NCBI GenBank assembly: GCA_913776615.1
Contig: CAJYPK010000047.1
Location: forward strand, 124,001 to 188,000
Reading direction: 5' to 3'
Length of the DNA: 64,000 nt
Source: an uncultured Hymenobacter sp.
Lineage (GTDB): Bacteria > Bacteroidota > Bacteroidia > Cytophagales > Hymenobacteraceae
Below the pieces are notes generated by a model. That model worked only from the letters and a program-made list of their open reading frames with translations. It was not told where the DNA came from and did not search any database. Positions 34,735-42,327 of this stretch are shown here, in pieces (the first letter of the stretch is position 1; each line of letters begins with the position of its first letter). The position numbers and the translations under genes were made by a program.

Positions 34735-35789
34735 GCGTGGGGGACTTTAGGGCCAAGCTTGAGCTTGCGGCGCGAGCCGCCCTGACCGAAGGTTTTGCTC
34801 ACGGCATCGATGTAGTAGGCACCGGCCCGCTCGGGGTAATCGGGATCGCTGAGGCTGGCCACGTCGCCGTGCTCGGCTACTGGCACCCCGAAGCCGGTGA
34901 GCCCGCCCCGGTAGCCGGTGTAGTGGTTGAGGGCGGCCCATTCCTTGACCCAGGCCTTGAGTTGGGCCAGCGTCAGGCGTGGGGCGGCCACGAGCGTGCG
35001 CAGCTGCCCCGCCCCGAGGCCGCTGCCGGCCGCCGTCGTGCCGGGCGCGGGCTTAGGGTCGCCCTTGTGGTGCTTGACCGGCACCTTGCCGAAAAAGGAG
35101 TCGGTGGCCTGGTCGTAGTCCACCTGGATTTTCTTGCCGTCGGCCTGCACGCTGGTGGCCCGAAAGTGCAGGGCCACGTCCTCGGCCCGGGTATAAGCCA
35201 GGTCGGCGTCGATGATGTTCTGGCGGAAGCCGTAGCGATGGGTAGTAGGATTTAGCTGTTTATAGGGGTTACCGGCGTGCAGCACGCCCTGCCGGAAAAA
35301 GACATGTACCCCAAAGCGCTTTTTCAAATCGTCGAAGACCTGCGCCCCAGTGGCCTGATTGAGTTGGTACTTGCCCAGCTCCTGCTCGCCCAACAAGTTG
35401 AGGTCGAAGTCGAGGGTGGTGTGGTCGCGGATGTAGGCGAGCACCGTGCGCAGCGAGACGCTGGTCCAGCTCTTGCTGAAGGTCGTGCGCTTGAGCGCCC
35501 ACATCTGGTCCTCGCACTTGATTTGGAACGGGGTGCCAGGCTTGAGCTCTGAAACGAAGCCGGTAAACTCGGTGCGAAGCGCGCCGTCGTAGCCGTACTG
35601 GATACTCACCGGGTCGCCTACCCGGATAAGGTCAGGCAACTGCCGGCCGTCGGCCACCTTAATCTTGCGCGGCAGCGTGATGGTGGCCGTGTCGGTGAGC
35701 TTCTGCCACGAGCTTTCAATCTCGATTTCGGAAGCGAAATCAAGGGCGGGCAACGAGCCGATGCGCAAGAGGCAGCCGAGGGTAAACAT
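34731..35789 (-). CDS. Baseplate hub (late control D/gp27-like)
   Basis: A 352-residue tail hub. It starts with a beta-rich fold (IEIESSWQKLTDTATITLPRK...PVSIQYGYDGALRTEFTGFVSEL) and has VLAYIRDHTTLDF then GAQVFDDLKKRFGVHVFF, the gpD/gp44 pattern. A C-terminal Lys-rich region follows. It overlaps the spike gene by 4 nt. Confidence 0.75.
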   Translation of the reverse strand: MFTLGCLLRIGSLPALDFASEIEIESSWQKLTDTATITLPRKIKVADGRQLPDLIRVGDPVSIQYGYDGALRTEFTGFVSELKPGTPFQIKCEDQMWALKRTTFSKSWTSVSLRTVLAYIRDHTTLDFDLNLLGEQELGKYQLNQATGAQVFDDLKKRFGVHVFFRQGVLHAGNPYKQLNPTTHRYGFRQNIIDADLAYTRAEDVALHFRATSVQADGKKIQVDYDQATDSFFGKVPVKHHKGDPKPAPGTTAAGSGLGAGQLRTLVAAPRLTLAQLKAWVKEWAALNHYTGYRGGLTGFGVPVAEHGDVASLSDPDYPERAGAYYIDAVSKTFGQGGSRRKLKLGPKVPHA

Positions 35790-35847
35790 AGTACAAACAG
35801 GCCCGCTACGGGCTTAAAAGCAAGATTCTTATACCTAAAAAGTGCGC

Positions 35848-36507
35848 TTAAAAAACTAGCTCAATCGGATCGTCACTCACGCACTGCATTTCATAGGCCT
35901 GTAGGTTGGTGAAGCCCGGCAGAGATTCGTAGCGCACGTTCTCCACCACCAGGCTCTTGATGTTGTAGACATCGAGCAGCCAGCCCGACACGGGCAGGGC
36001 CACGCCCAGCTCGCAGAGGGCGCGCAGCTTCTGCACCTGCGGCAGCGGGTAGGCGTAGCGGTCGGCGGCGTGCACGTCGGTGGCCAGGATGGCGCGAATT
36101 ACTACCCCGTAATCGCCCTGGCTGATGAACTCCTTGACGGTGCCCTTGCGGCCCAGCACCGGCGTTTTTTCCACTCGCATGGGCGCGTCTACCGTCACCA
36201 GCGGGTCGAGCAGGGCCAGGCCGTTGGCCTGATCGAGCGTGACCGGGTTGCGGGCCGCGTGCAGGTTGACTTGACAGAAAACGGGCAGCCCGAACATGTT
36301 GGTGGGGGCCGTATTCACCAGTTCAGCCTCGACCTGGAAGCGGCGCAACGGCGAGTAGCCGAAGGCCTCGGCCGTGAGCGCCCGCAGGTCGAGCGGCAGC
36401 GCGGTGCTACCACCCAGCGCCGCGCTGGCCCGGTTGGTGGTGAGCAGCGCGGCCCGCTCGCGCAGGCCCTCGGTCACGGTGGAAGGAGGCAGGATGACGA
36501 AGCCCAT
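35848..36507 (-). CDS. DUF6046-like phage protein
   Basis: A 219-residue protein between hub and tape-measure genes. The C-terminal SGWLLDVYNIKSLVVENVRYESLPGFTNLQAYEMQCVSDDPIELVF reads like the DUF6046 group in Bacteroidota prophages. By position it could take the role of the P2 gpU/LysM tail-tube initiator. It shares one base with the tape-measure stop. Confidence 0.6.
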   Translation of the reverse strand: MGFVILPPSTVTEGLRERAALLTTNRASAALGGSTALPLDLRALTAEAFGYSPLRRFQVEAELVNTAPTNMFGLPVFCQVNLHAARNPVTLDQANGLALLDPLVTVDAPMRVEKTPVLGRKGTVKEFISQGDYGVVIRAILATDVHAADRYAYPLPQVQKLRALCELGVALPVSGWLLDVYNIKSLVVENVRYESLPGFTNLQAYEMQCVSDDPIELVF

Positions 36508-38147
36508 TAGTTGGCGCTGGCGTAGGTGTTGACATCGTTGAGGTTGGCCATGATCCAGTTGCCGAACTGGTCCATAGTCGATTTGGCATCGGCCGCTACA
36601 TCGTTGATGTAGAATTTGGCGTCCCGGAAGGGATTATTGGCATTTAGCGTAATGTGGGTAATGTGCCCGCTCCCGCTCACGGCCGCCCCGCTAGTCTTGC
36701 CCTTGCTGGCATCGGCTGTCATGGCCGCCTTCGCGCTGGGCTTACCCTGCGAGAAGGCCGTGGCCGCGTCGGTCCCGGCGGGCTTGTCACCGAAAAGCCT
36801 AAGTGGCTTGATACCTTCGTTCCAGCCTGCTACGGCACCTTTAGCCAGGTCAAGGCCGATTTTAGGGCCGGCCCCCATTGATGTGACCGTTTCGGCAAAG
36901 CCTTGCTTGAGCACGCCCCAGTCCATGGTGAGTATGCCTTGGAGCAAGTGGCCTACGCCACCCAAAAACTTGCTGGCTGCCTCGGCAATGCCCTTGAATG
37001 CCGCCACGGCTCCGCCCCAGATAGCTGCGTAGTACTTCTGAATCCACTCGTGGGTCTGAATGAATTTGGCGATGCCCTTAATCAAGTCCCAGACGGTGGT
37101 AATAACCTTGCCGAGCAGGCCCGCCACGATTCTAATGACGGGGGCCGCCAGCCGGATGGCATTGGCTACCACGTTGAAAACGGTGGCCAGTACGTCACCC
37201 GCCTCCGCGTTGCCGAAAAGCTGCTGGCGCAGGTTATCGAAGGCCTCGAACAGCGGTTGCAGCGCGTCTACGGCGGGCGCAAACATGGCCCGCATCTTGT
37301 CACTGTTCTGCTGAATGAAGGTGAGTACGGCGTTGCCGCCATCCACGAGCTTGCCTACGAAGGGGTTAAGCATTTCGCCCACCTTGCCGCCCAGGTTTTG
37401 AGCAAAGCCCACCAGCGAGGACCAGCGTCCCGCCACCGACTGGCTCTGCTTGTCCATGAGTGCGCCCCATTTACCACCCTTACCACCCAACTCGTCGAAC
37501 GCTTTGTCGAGCATGGCAAAGCTGATTTTGCCCTCGCTGCCCATCTTGCGTACCTGGCTTACGCTGACGCCCAACTGCCGGGCGAAGCTGTCCATGACGG
37601 GAATACCCGACTCCACCAGTTGGTTGAGGTCTTCGCCTTGAATGAGCCCCGAAAGCTTATTCTTGCCGTAAAGGCTCACGAGCTCGCCGAAATCCTTGCC
37701 CGTAGCGGAGCTGATGTTCCCGAGCTTAGTGAGGATAGGGTTCAGGGTGCTGGCATCCTCGCCAAAAGCCAGTAACTGGCGGCCGGCCGAGATAACCTGC
37801 GCGTCGTCGAATGGGGTGATCTGGGCAAACTTCTGCAGCTGGGCAATCACGGCATTGCCCTTTTCAGCTGAGCCCGTGAAAGTCTCGAACTGGATTTTAG
37901 TCTGCTCCAGGTTGGCCCCCATCGTCACTACCTCCTTGGCCCCGGCGGCCAGCGCCGTTACCAGCCCGAGCTTGCCGACCAAGCCGATGATGCCCGAGAG
38001 CGCGCCCTGGGCCTTGCTAGTGTCTACGTTAAGCCGGTGTGGCTTCTCCACCTGCTGGCCCAGGTTCTGCACCTTCTGAATAGCCGCGGCGACCTTCGGC
38101 CCAAGCAGATCCTCTAGGGTGAGCTTAAAATTGAGGGTGTTACTCAT
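36507..38147 (-). CDS. Tail tape-measure protein
   Basis: Sets tail length. The N-terminal part carries the tape-measure domain (TKIQFETFTGSAEKGNAVIAQL, QITPFDDAQVISAGRQLLAFG, LSGLIQGEDLNQLVESGIPV). The centre has hydrophobic helices (AAPVIRIVAGLLGKVITTVWDLIKGI). At 546 residues it implies a short tail. It follows the frameshifting chaperone gene, the usual order. Confidence 0.88.
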   Translation of the reverse strand: MSNTLNFKLTLEDLLGPKVAAAIQKVQNLGQQVEKPHRLNVDTSKAQGALSGIIGLVGKLGLVTALAAGAKEVVTMGANLEQTKIQFETFTGSAEKGNAVIAQLQKFAQITPFDDAQVISAGRQLLAFGEDASTLNPILTKLGNISSATGKDFGELVSLYGKNKLSGLIQGEDLNQLVESGIPVMDSFARQLGVSVSQVRKMGSEGKISFAMLDKAFDELGGKGGKWGALMDKQSQSVAGRWSSLVGFAQNLGGKVGEMLNPFVGKLVDGGNAVLTFIQQNSDKMRAMFAPAVDALQPLFEAFDNLRQQLFGNAEAGDVLATVFNVVANAIRLAAPVIRIVAGLLGKVITTVWDLIKGIAKFIQTHEWIQKYYAAIWGGAVAAFKGIAEAASKFLGGVGHLLQGILTMDWGVLKQGFAETVTSMGAGPKIGLDLAKGAVAGWNEGIKPLRLFGDKPAGTDAATAFSQGKPSAKAAMTADASKGKTSGAAVSGSGHITHITLNANNPFRDAKFYINDVAADAKSTMDQFGNWIMANLNDVNTYASAN

Positions 38148-38160
38148 GGGCTGAAATGGG

Positions 38161-38186
38161 CCGCGCCGCCGGGAGGGGCGGCGCGG
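38161..38186 (-). promoter_or_regulatory. GC-rich hairpin between tail chaperone and tape-measure genes
   Basis: Arms 38161-38170 and 38177-38186 are a perfect 10-bp stem (CCGCGCCGCC) with a 6-nt loop. It begins just after the chaperone stop at 38193, 14 nt before the tape-measure start. No U-tract follows, so an RNA-stability or translation role is more likely than termination. Confidence 0.5.
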
Positions 38187-38192
38187 CGGGCG

Positions 38193-38378
38193 TTAAAGAC
38201 GGACTAGCACCAGGCCGCGGGCCTGGGGATTGCGGCGCAGCCAGTCGGCTTGCTGAAACTTGGCGGCGAAGACTTCGTCGGGTAGTGCTTCGGGGTGAGG
38301 AATGTGCAGGAAGTGCGAGATGAGGGCGGCCATCTTTTGCAGGTCGTCGTCTTCGGGCTTGTCCGAGACGACCGGCAC
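38193..38378 (-). CDS. Tail assembly chaperone, -1 frameshift extension
   Basis: This 61-codon frame could in principle start at GTG 38378, but it lies in the -1 frame of the chaperone gene and is open back through the slippery site at 38390-38396. The likely product is a 179-residue fusion: 114 residues of the upstream frame, four linking codons (R-I-A-A) and these 61. This matches gpG-GT of lambda-type phages. Confidence 0.72.
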   Translation of the reverse strand: MPVVSDKPEDDDLQKMAALISHFLHIPHPEALPDEVFAAKFQQADWLRRNPQARGLVLVRL

Positions 38379-38383
38379 GGCCG

Positions 38384-38731
38384 CTATTCGTTTTTTACCT
38401 CGACCTCGTACATCTCCAGCAGTGAGGCGGAGGCAATGGCGGCCGTAATCTGGGCCTTGGTCTGGGCCGCCGGGCCGGTAAGTTGCAGGCGCGAGTCACC
38501 GCCGAGGAAGCAATTCTTCAGCACGAACTCGCCGGCCTCGACGACTTGGTTTTTCATCATGCGCGTGAGGCCGAAGGCTACCACGTTGCGGTCAGCGGGC
38601 TTGAGGTAGGCGGTGGCCACGTCGCCCTCGGCAATCGTGACGCTGATGGCTTTTACGTCGCCATGCTGGGTTTTCCAGGCGGCAATCTGCTCGGCAATCT
38701 GGGCGGGGGTTGGGGCAGTAGTTGGTTCCAT
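38384..38731 (-). CDS. Tail assembly chaperone, zero-frame product
   Basis: A 115-residue protein upstream of the tape-measure gene, the place of gpG/gpE. MEPTTAPTPAQIAEQIAAW... is soluble and helical; no family is recognised. Its frame ends GTA AAA AAC GAA TAG, containing A_AAA_AAC in the proper register for -1 slippage two codons before the stop. It is followed in the -1 frame by a 61-codon extension. Confidence 0.75.
   Translation of the reverse strand: MEPTTAPTPAQIAEQIAAWKTQHGDVKAISVTIAEGDVATAYLKPADRNVVAFGLTRMMKNQVVEAGEFVLKNCFLGGDSRLQLTGPAAQTKAQITAAIASASLLEMYEVEVKNE
38390..38396 (-). promoter_or_regulatory. -1 ribosomal frameshift heptamer A_AAA_AAC
   Basis: On the minus strand the bases read A AAA AAC, in the X_XXY_YYZ register. 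About 16 nt downstream GGTCGTC can pair with GACGACC, with an inner TCGG/CCGA stem, a possible but distant stimulator. Confidence 0.68.
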
Positions 38732-38737
38732 ACGGGG

Positions 38738-39169
38738 TTATAGACCTTCGATGTGAGAAAGGATGAGGGGGAGTTCTACCTCGATGCTGGTATCCCCAGT
38801 CTTCATATCGCGCTTGTTTTCCAGAAACTCGCACTCATGTAGCGTATGGGTAATCAGTGCGTTTTCGGGCGTCACGTAGCTGACCACAATGGGAAAGGGC
38901 TTGATGTCGAGCAGCGAGCCACCGGGCTGGGTCTGTTCGACGGCCGCCTGGATGCGCTCGACTTCCTTCATCTCCAGCGTAAGGCTGGCCTCCGGCTCGC
39001 GCTTGCCATAGCCCCGGCTCACGGGGTTGACGCCGGCCCCGTAGTTGTTGGTCTTCCCCTGCTTGTGGCCGTAGCTGATGGCTGTTACGCCAATGATCGT
39101 CTGGCCAAGCAGTTGCAGTTGAATGCTAGCAAAGTCGTACGCTCTGCCGTTGATGTTGGGGATAGCCAT
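38738..39169 (-). CDS. Putative tail tube protein
   Basis: 143 residues, directly downstream of the sheath gene and upstream of the chaperone gene, the standard place for the tube. The beta-rich sequence (NINGRAYDFASIQLQLLGQ, GYGKREPEASLTLEMKEVERI, KTGDTSIEVELPLILSHIEGL) fits a tail-tube fold. Not assigned to a named family. Confidence 0.65.
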   Translation of the reverse strand: MAIPNINGRAYDFASIQLQLLGQTIIGVTAISYGHKQGKTNNYGAGVNPVSRGYGKREPEASLTLEMKEVERIQAAVEQTQPGGSLLDIKPFPIVVSYVTPENALITHTLHECEFLENKRDMKTGDTSIEVELPLILSHIEGL

Positions 39170-39172
39170 CGA

Positions 39173-40360
39173 TTAGGAAAGTTTAGCGGTGAGGCCCAGG
39201 TCCACGGTAATCTGGCGCGCTACGCCCACGGGTACTAGGCGCACTTGCACAGCTAGTTTGGAGGTACTGACCACGTTCTGCGCGGGGTCGATGAACACGC
39301 CCAGCGCCGAGACCTCGCCAGCCTGCGTCAGCGGGCTAAGGCCAGCCTTGGCCTTGCCTTGCAGCTCGCCCACGACCTGGGCCTGGAGCGTGCCGTCGCG
39401 GTTGACGGGCAGCGGCCCGCCCAGGCTGGGCAGCAAAGCCGTGCGCACCAGGCGCGCGGCCTTGTTAGCGGTGCGCACGTTTTCAATCGAGGCGTAGTCG
39501 GAGGTGGCTGCCGTGCAGGTGGGCGAGTCAGAGAAGTAGAACCCGTCGATGCCCGCGTGCTGGCGCACGACAATGAAGCCTTTGTCAGCGTAGGCCCCCA
39601 GGTCGCCAGGTAGCTGCTGGCTGAGCAGTTCGCCCGAGCTGAGGCCGGCGTTGAGGAACGCCCCGTCGCCGGTCAGGTTGAACTTCTGCACCCAGGCCAC
39701 GCTCTCGTTGACGCTGGCGGCGGAGATGGCCCCGAGCAGCGCGCCCACGGCGGGCTCGCGCACGCTGGTGGCATCCGAGCCGGCCACGCAGGCCACGAAC
39801 TCGCTGGCCAGGGCCGTGAGATCGGGGGCCTGGGATGGGTCGCTGGTCAGGCTGTGGGCGCCGACAACAAGCAGTACCGGGCGGTGTTCGGTAAACTCTT
39901 CCGTCGCCAGGGCCTGGCCCTTGGCAATGGCGTTGGTCACGTCCACGTCGATACCGCTCGTGATGGTCGGCACGTAGCCGGCGGCCGGGTTGAGCACGAC
40001 GCCGAGTTGCTTAACGCGGCCGTTGGCGGCGGCCAGCAAGCTTTTGGCGTGGGGCAGGGTGCGGTCGAGCATGTCGGCCAGCGGGACCGACTGGGCGACC
40101 ACGCGCAGAATGAGCACCGCGCCCGGGGAGAGACGGAAGTACTCGCTCAGGTGCTGGTGCAGCCGGGCGTAGGTGCCAGTGGTGGCGATACCCAGCGCCT
40201 CGGCGGCTACCACGGAGCGCAGCTCGTAGTCGGTACCGAGTGCTAGCCTGCCGGGCACGGCCACGCCTTGCGTGAGCAGCGCACTGATGCCGTCGGCGGT
40301 GGGCTGCTGGCGGCCCAAGCCGCCCTGGGCGCGGGTAATGAGAACGTCGGGAAGGGCCAT
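39173..40360 (-). CDS. Contractile tail sheath (DUF2586-like)
   Basis: The contractile sheath subunit. MALPDVLITRAQGGLGRQQPTADGISALL is the typical DUF2586 start, and the C-terminal part (GKAKAGLSPLTQAGEVSALGVFIDP) carries the domain that bridges subunits. At 395 residues it is of normal size. It shows that the tail is contractile, and is the main evidence against a siphovirus. Confidence 0.82.
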   Translation of the reverse strand: MALPDVLITRAQGGLGRQQPTADGISALLTQGVAVPGRLALGTDYELRSVVAAEALGIATTGTYARLHQHLSEYFRLSPGAVLILRVVAQSVPLADMLDRTLPHAKSLLAAANGRVKQLGVVLNPAAGYVPTITSGIDVDVTNAIAKGQALATEEFTEHRPVLLVVGAHSLTSDPSQAPDLTALASEFVACVAGSDATSVREPAVGALLGAISAASVNESVAWVQKFNLTGDGAFLNAGLSSGELLSQQLPGDLGAYADKGFIVVRQHAGIDGFYFSDSPTCTAATSDYASIENVRTANKAARLVRTALLPSLGGPLPVNRDGTLQAQVVGELQGKAKAGLSPLTQAGEVSALGVFIDPAQNVVSTSKLAVQVRLVPVGVARQITVDLGLTAKLS

Positions 40361-40363
40361 TGC

Positions 40364-40594
40364 TTAGGAAGGTTGTTGCGCGGTGGGCGTGTCAGTGCAG
40401 GTAATGGAGGCCAGGGCGATGGTCACGCCGCCGGCCACGGTGAGGTAGCCACCCACCAGTGAGACCCAGGCGTGCACGCCAGCGGGGGCGGCCGACATAG
40501 CCGCGCCGACGGCGGTGCAGGCGGCTCCCACCTTGCGCACCTTGCGCCAGAAGGCGGGCGTGGGCGAGTTCAGACGGTCCCAGAGGTGTCTCAT
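40364..40594 (-). CDS. Small two-segment membrane protein, holin candidate
   Basis: A 76-residue protein with a basic amphipathic start and two close hydrophobic segments (AACTAVGAAMSAAPAG and AWVSLVGGYLTVAGGVTIALA). It follows three membrane/coiled-coil genes and the DUF5675 gene, so holin is the best guess, based on size, topology and place. No family is recognised. Confidence 0.5.
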   Translation of the reverse strand: MRHLWDRLNSPTPAFWRKVRKVGAACTAVGAAMSAAPAGVHAWVSLVGGYLTVAGGVTIALASITCTDTPTAQQPS

Positions 40595-40603
40595 ATCGCC
40601 GTC

Positions 40604-40987
40604 TTATTTAAAAGTGAGATAGCCTACGCCGCCCAGCAGGGCCAACAGCGCGTAGTTGAGCACGCCCCGTTTGCGCGCCCGGTGCCGCCAGCTTTCGACC
40701 TTGGCCGTTTCGTTGGCCGTGAGCAGCAACTGGTCACCCAGCGCAGCCCGCACAGCCAGGTAGGCCCGGTAGTGCGCGGCATCAGCGGCCCGTAGCGAGT
40801 CGGCGGCGGTCTGGAAGTGGCTACTAGCAGCCTGCCAGTAGCTAGCCTCCTGGCGCACCAGCGGCAGCACGGCCAGCGAGTCGGCAATCTTGGCCGCTTG
40901 CACCGTGGGAATGCACACGGGCCTAGTAGGTTGAGAGAAGGCGCTGAAGGCTGTCAGCAGCAGCGACGGAAGCAGAAAGCGGCGCAT
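40604..40987 (-). CDS. Exported coiled-coil protein, possible spanin component
   Basis: 127 residues with a signal peptide (MRRFLLPSLLLTAFSAFSQ), a helical middle (QEASYWQAASSHFQTAADSLRAADAA) and a C-terminal membrane segment (YALLALLGGVGYL). Its first 65 nt overlap the end of the preceding gene in another frame, as seen in Rz/Rz1 pairs. It lacks a lipobox, so it is not a classic Rz1. Confidence 0.55.
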   Translation of the reverse strand: MRRFLLPSLLLTAFSAFSQPTRPVCIPTVQAAKIADSLAVLPLVRQEASYWQAASSHFQTAADSLRAADAAHYRAYLAVRAALGDQLLLTANETAKVESWRHRARKRGVLNYALLALLGGVGYLTFK

Positions 40988-41255
40988 GAGCGGGGCGGGT
41001 GAGGCGGTGGTACTGGGTAGCTTGGCGGGCGGCGGCCTGGCCCTGGGCGTAAGACTTGGCCGCGGCCGAGGCGGCGCGGCTCGCCCGGGCCGTGTTACGG
41101 GCGGCGGCTTGCGTTTTCGCGGCCACGGCCTGCTCGGTGGCCAGCTGCTGGCGGCGGCTGAGCGGCGGCCGGTCGGGACCGCGCCAGCTCAGGAAGCAGC
41201 CCACCAGCACGCCGACCATCAGGCAGGGCAGCAGTAGCTTGAGCAGTGGGGCCAT
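40923..41255 (-). CDS. Membrane-anchored coiled coil, Rz-like spanin candidate
   Basis: 110 residues: N-terminal membrane segment (LLKLLLPCLMVGVLVGCFLSW), then an Ala/Arg/Gln helical region to the end, the layout of an inner-membrane spanin. The 24 nt before its ATG are made wholly of the ATAATTC/ATAACTC repeat units, so no ordinary leader is seen. It overlaps the next gene by 65 nt. Confidence 0.55.
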   Translation of the reverse strand: MAPLLKLLLPCLMVGVLVGCFLSWRGPDRPPLSRRQQLATEQAVAAKTQAAARNTARASRAASAAAKSYAQGQAAARQATQYHRLTRPAHAPLSASVAAADSLQRLLSTY

Positions 41256-41284
41256 GAATTATGAGTTATGAATTATGAATTATG
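41256..41284. repeat. TTATGAATTATGAGTT repeat at gene junction
   Basis: Five tandem TTATGA[A/G]T-type units fill the junction between two lysis-cassette genes, including the stop of one and the leader of the next. The same units occur in the chromosome at 2241-2482. Confidence 0.65.
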
Positions 41285-41576
41285 AAAGAGGTGGTGGGGT
41301 CGGGTGCCCGGTGCGCTGGCCTAGGGCGTAAATCCACTTGTCCATCGTGCTGACCGAGGAGCGCAGCGAGGCGTTTTCGTGCTTGAGGCTCTCCACGTCC
41401 GACTTGAGGTATTGCGTAAGCGTCTCGTAGCCCTTCATTTCCAGCTTCATGGCCTCTACCGCATTGCAGGTCGTATCAAGCTTCGTGTCGAGGCTCTCGA
41501 TACTGCGCCGCAGCAGCGTGCCGATGATACCAATGGCCAGGGTGACGGCCAGGCCGATGATGTATTCCTGGCTCAT
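41280..41576 (-). CDS. Membrane-anchored coiled coil (XhlA-like topology)
   Basis: 98 residues: N-terminal membrane segment (YIIGLAVTLAIGIIGTLLRR), then a heptad coiled coil (LDTKLDTTCNAVEAMKLEMKGYETL... VESLKHENASLRSSV) and a Pro-rich tail. The shape recalls haemolysin XhlA or an i-spanin. It is in the lysis block 3 nt after the DUF5675 gene. Not assigned to a family. Confidence 0.55.
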   Translation of the reverse strand: MSQEYIIGLAVTLAIGIIGTLLRRSIESLDTKLDTTCNAVEAMKLEMKGYETLTQYLKSDVESLKHENASLRSSVSTMDKWIYALGQRTGHPTPPPLS

Positions 41577-41579
41577 GGG

Positions 41580-42014
41580 TTACTGGATAGTGAGGGTGAC
41601 CGGGCCAACTGCCACGGCATCCTGAAGGCGGGGGAAAAGGCGGCTGAACGCATCACGCGAGCGGCCCACGAAGTCGGTTTTCTTGTCGAGGCCCACCAAC
41701 AGGCAGCCCTCGGTATCGGCGGCCGTGTTGCCCGAGTGGATGCGCACGCCACAGTCGTCGATGCGGCGTCCCCCGAACTGGATGGTGCCGCCGGGCACGT
41801 TCACCAGCAGCGGCAGCAGCCGGCGAAAGCGGTTGGAGTAGGTGATGCGCAGGTGGTAGTTACCCGCCGGGACAGCCGTCTTGCCGTATACCTTGGCCTC
41901 GCCTGCGCCGCGTACTACGTCTTCGAGCACGTAGCATTCGAAGACCCCATCCACGAACAACTCGCCGATGGTGCTCTCCTTGGTGAAGGTGGCGCGTTTG
42001 AGGTCGAGGTGCAT
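41580..42014 (-). CDS. DUF5675 family protein, candidate cell-wall enzyme
   Basis: 144 residues of the DUF5675 type often seen in Bacteroidota phages: FTKESTIGELFVDGVFECYVLED at the start and VRIHSGNTAADTEGCLLVG in the core, where the HSG...GC pattern resembles the His/Cys site of L,D-transpeptidase-like folds. It sits in the lysis block, so an endolysin role is inferred. A catalytic test would be decisive. Confidence 0.72.
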   Translation of the reverse strand: MHLDLKRATFTKESTIGELFVDGVFECYVLEDVVRGAGEAKVYGKTAVPAGNYHLRITYSNRFRRLLPLLVNVPGGTIQFGGRRIDDCGVRIHSGNTAADTEGCLLVGLDKKTDFVGRSRDAFSRLFPRLQDAVAVGPVTLTIQ

Positions 42015-42020
42015 GGTGAT

Positions 42021-42236
42021 CTAGGCTTTAGCGGGTTTAGTGGGTGCGGCCTCATCCTTCAGCTCGTCGCTGTCGCTGGCCAGTGTCACCAGTTCCTCGC
42101 CTTCGGCCAGCGCCTGCTCGGCGTGGGCCTTGTTGAAGTAGTGCTCGCCCGAGGGCAGAATGTGCACCTCTTTCAGATCGGGGCGAGCTTTGAACGTGTC
42201 GCGGATGCCCGCTTTGTGGTTGATTTGGGTAGCCAT
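42021..42236 (-). CDS. Small hypothetical phage protein
   Basis: 71 residues, not recognised. The first half (DLKEVHILPSGEHYFNKAHAEQAL) resembles small conserved proteins next to capsid genes in Bacteroidota prophages. The tail is acidic, then Lys/Pro-rich. Confidence 0.6.
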   Translation of the reverse strand: MATQINHKAGIRDTFKARPDLKEVHILPSGEHYFNKAHAEQALAEGEELVTLASDSDELKDEAAPTKPAKA

Positions 42237-42274
42237 AAGGAGTAGGGAAAAACCAGCCGTCTGGTGCCACCAAA

Positions 42275-42300
42275 GGCCGCCATCCCGAAGAATGGCGGCC
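42275..42300 (-). terminator. Hairpin downstream of capsid gene
   Basis: Arms 42275-42283 and 42292-42300 form a perfect 9-bp stem (GGCCGCCAT) followed on the minus strand by a short T-run. It lies just past the capsid stop at 42328 and could reduce transcription into the lysis genes. Confidence 0.5.
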
Positions 42301-42327
42301 AGGCGCGCTGCGCGGGAATGGGCTGGT

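Noticed and set aside
38193..38378. Independent gene starting at GTG 38378
   Set aside because: The -1 slippage site and in-register opening upstream explain it better as a frameshift extension.
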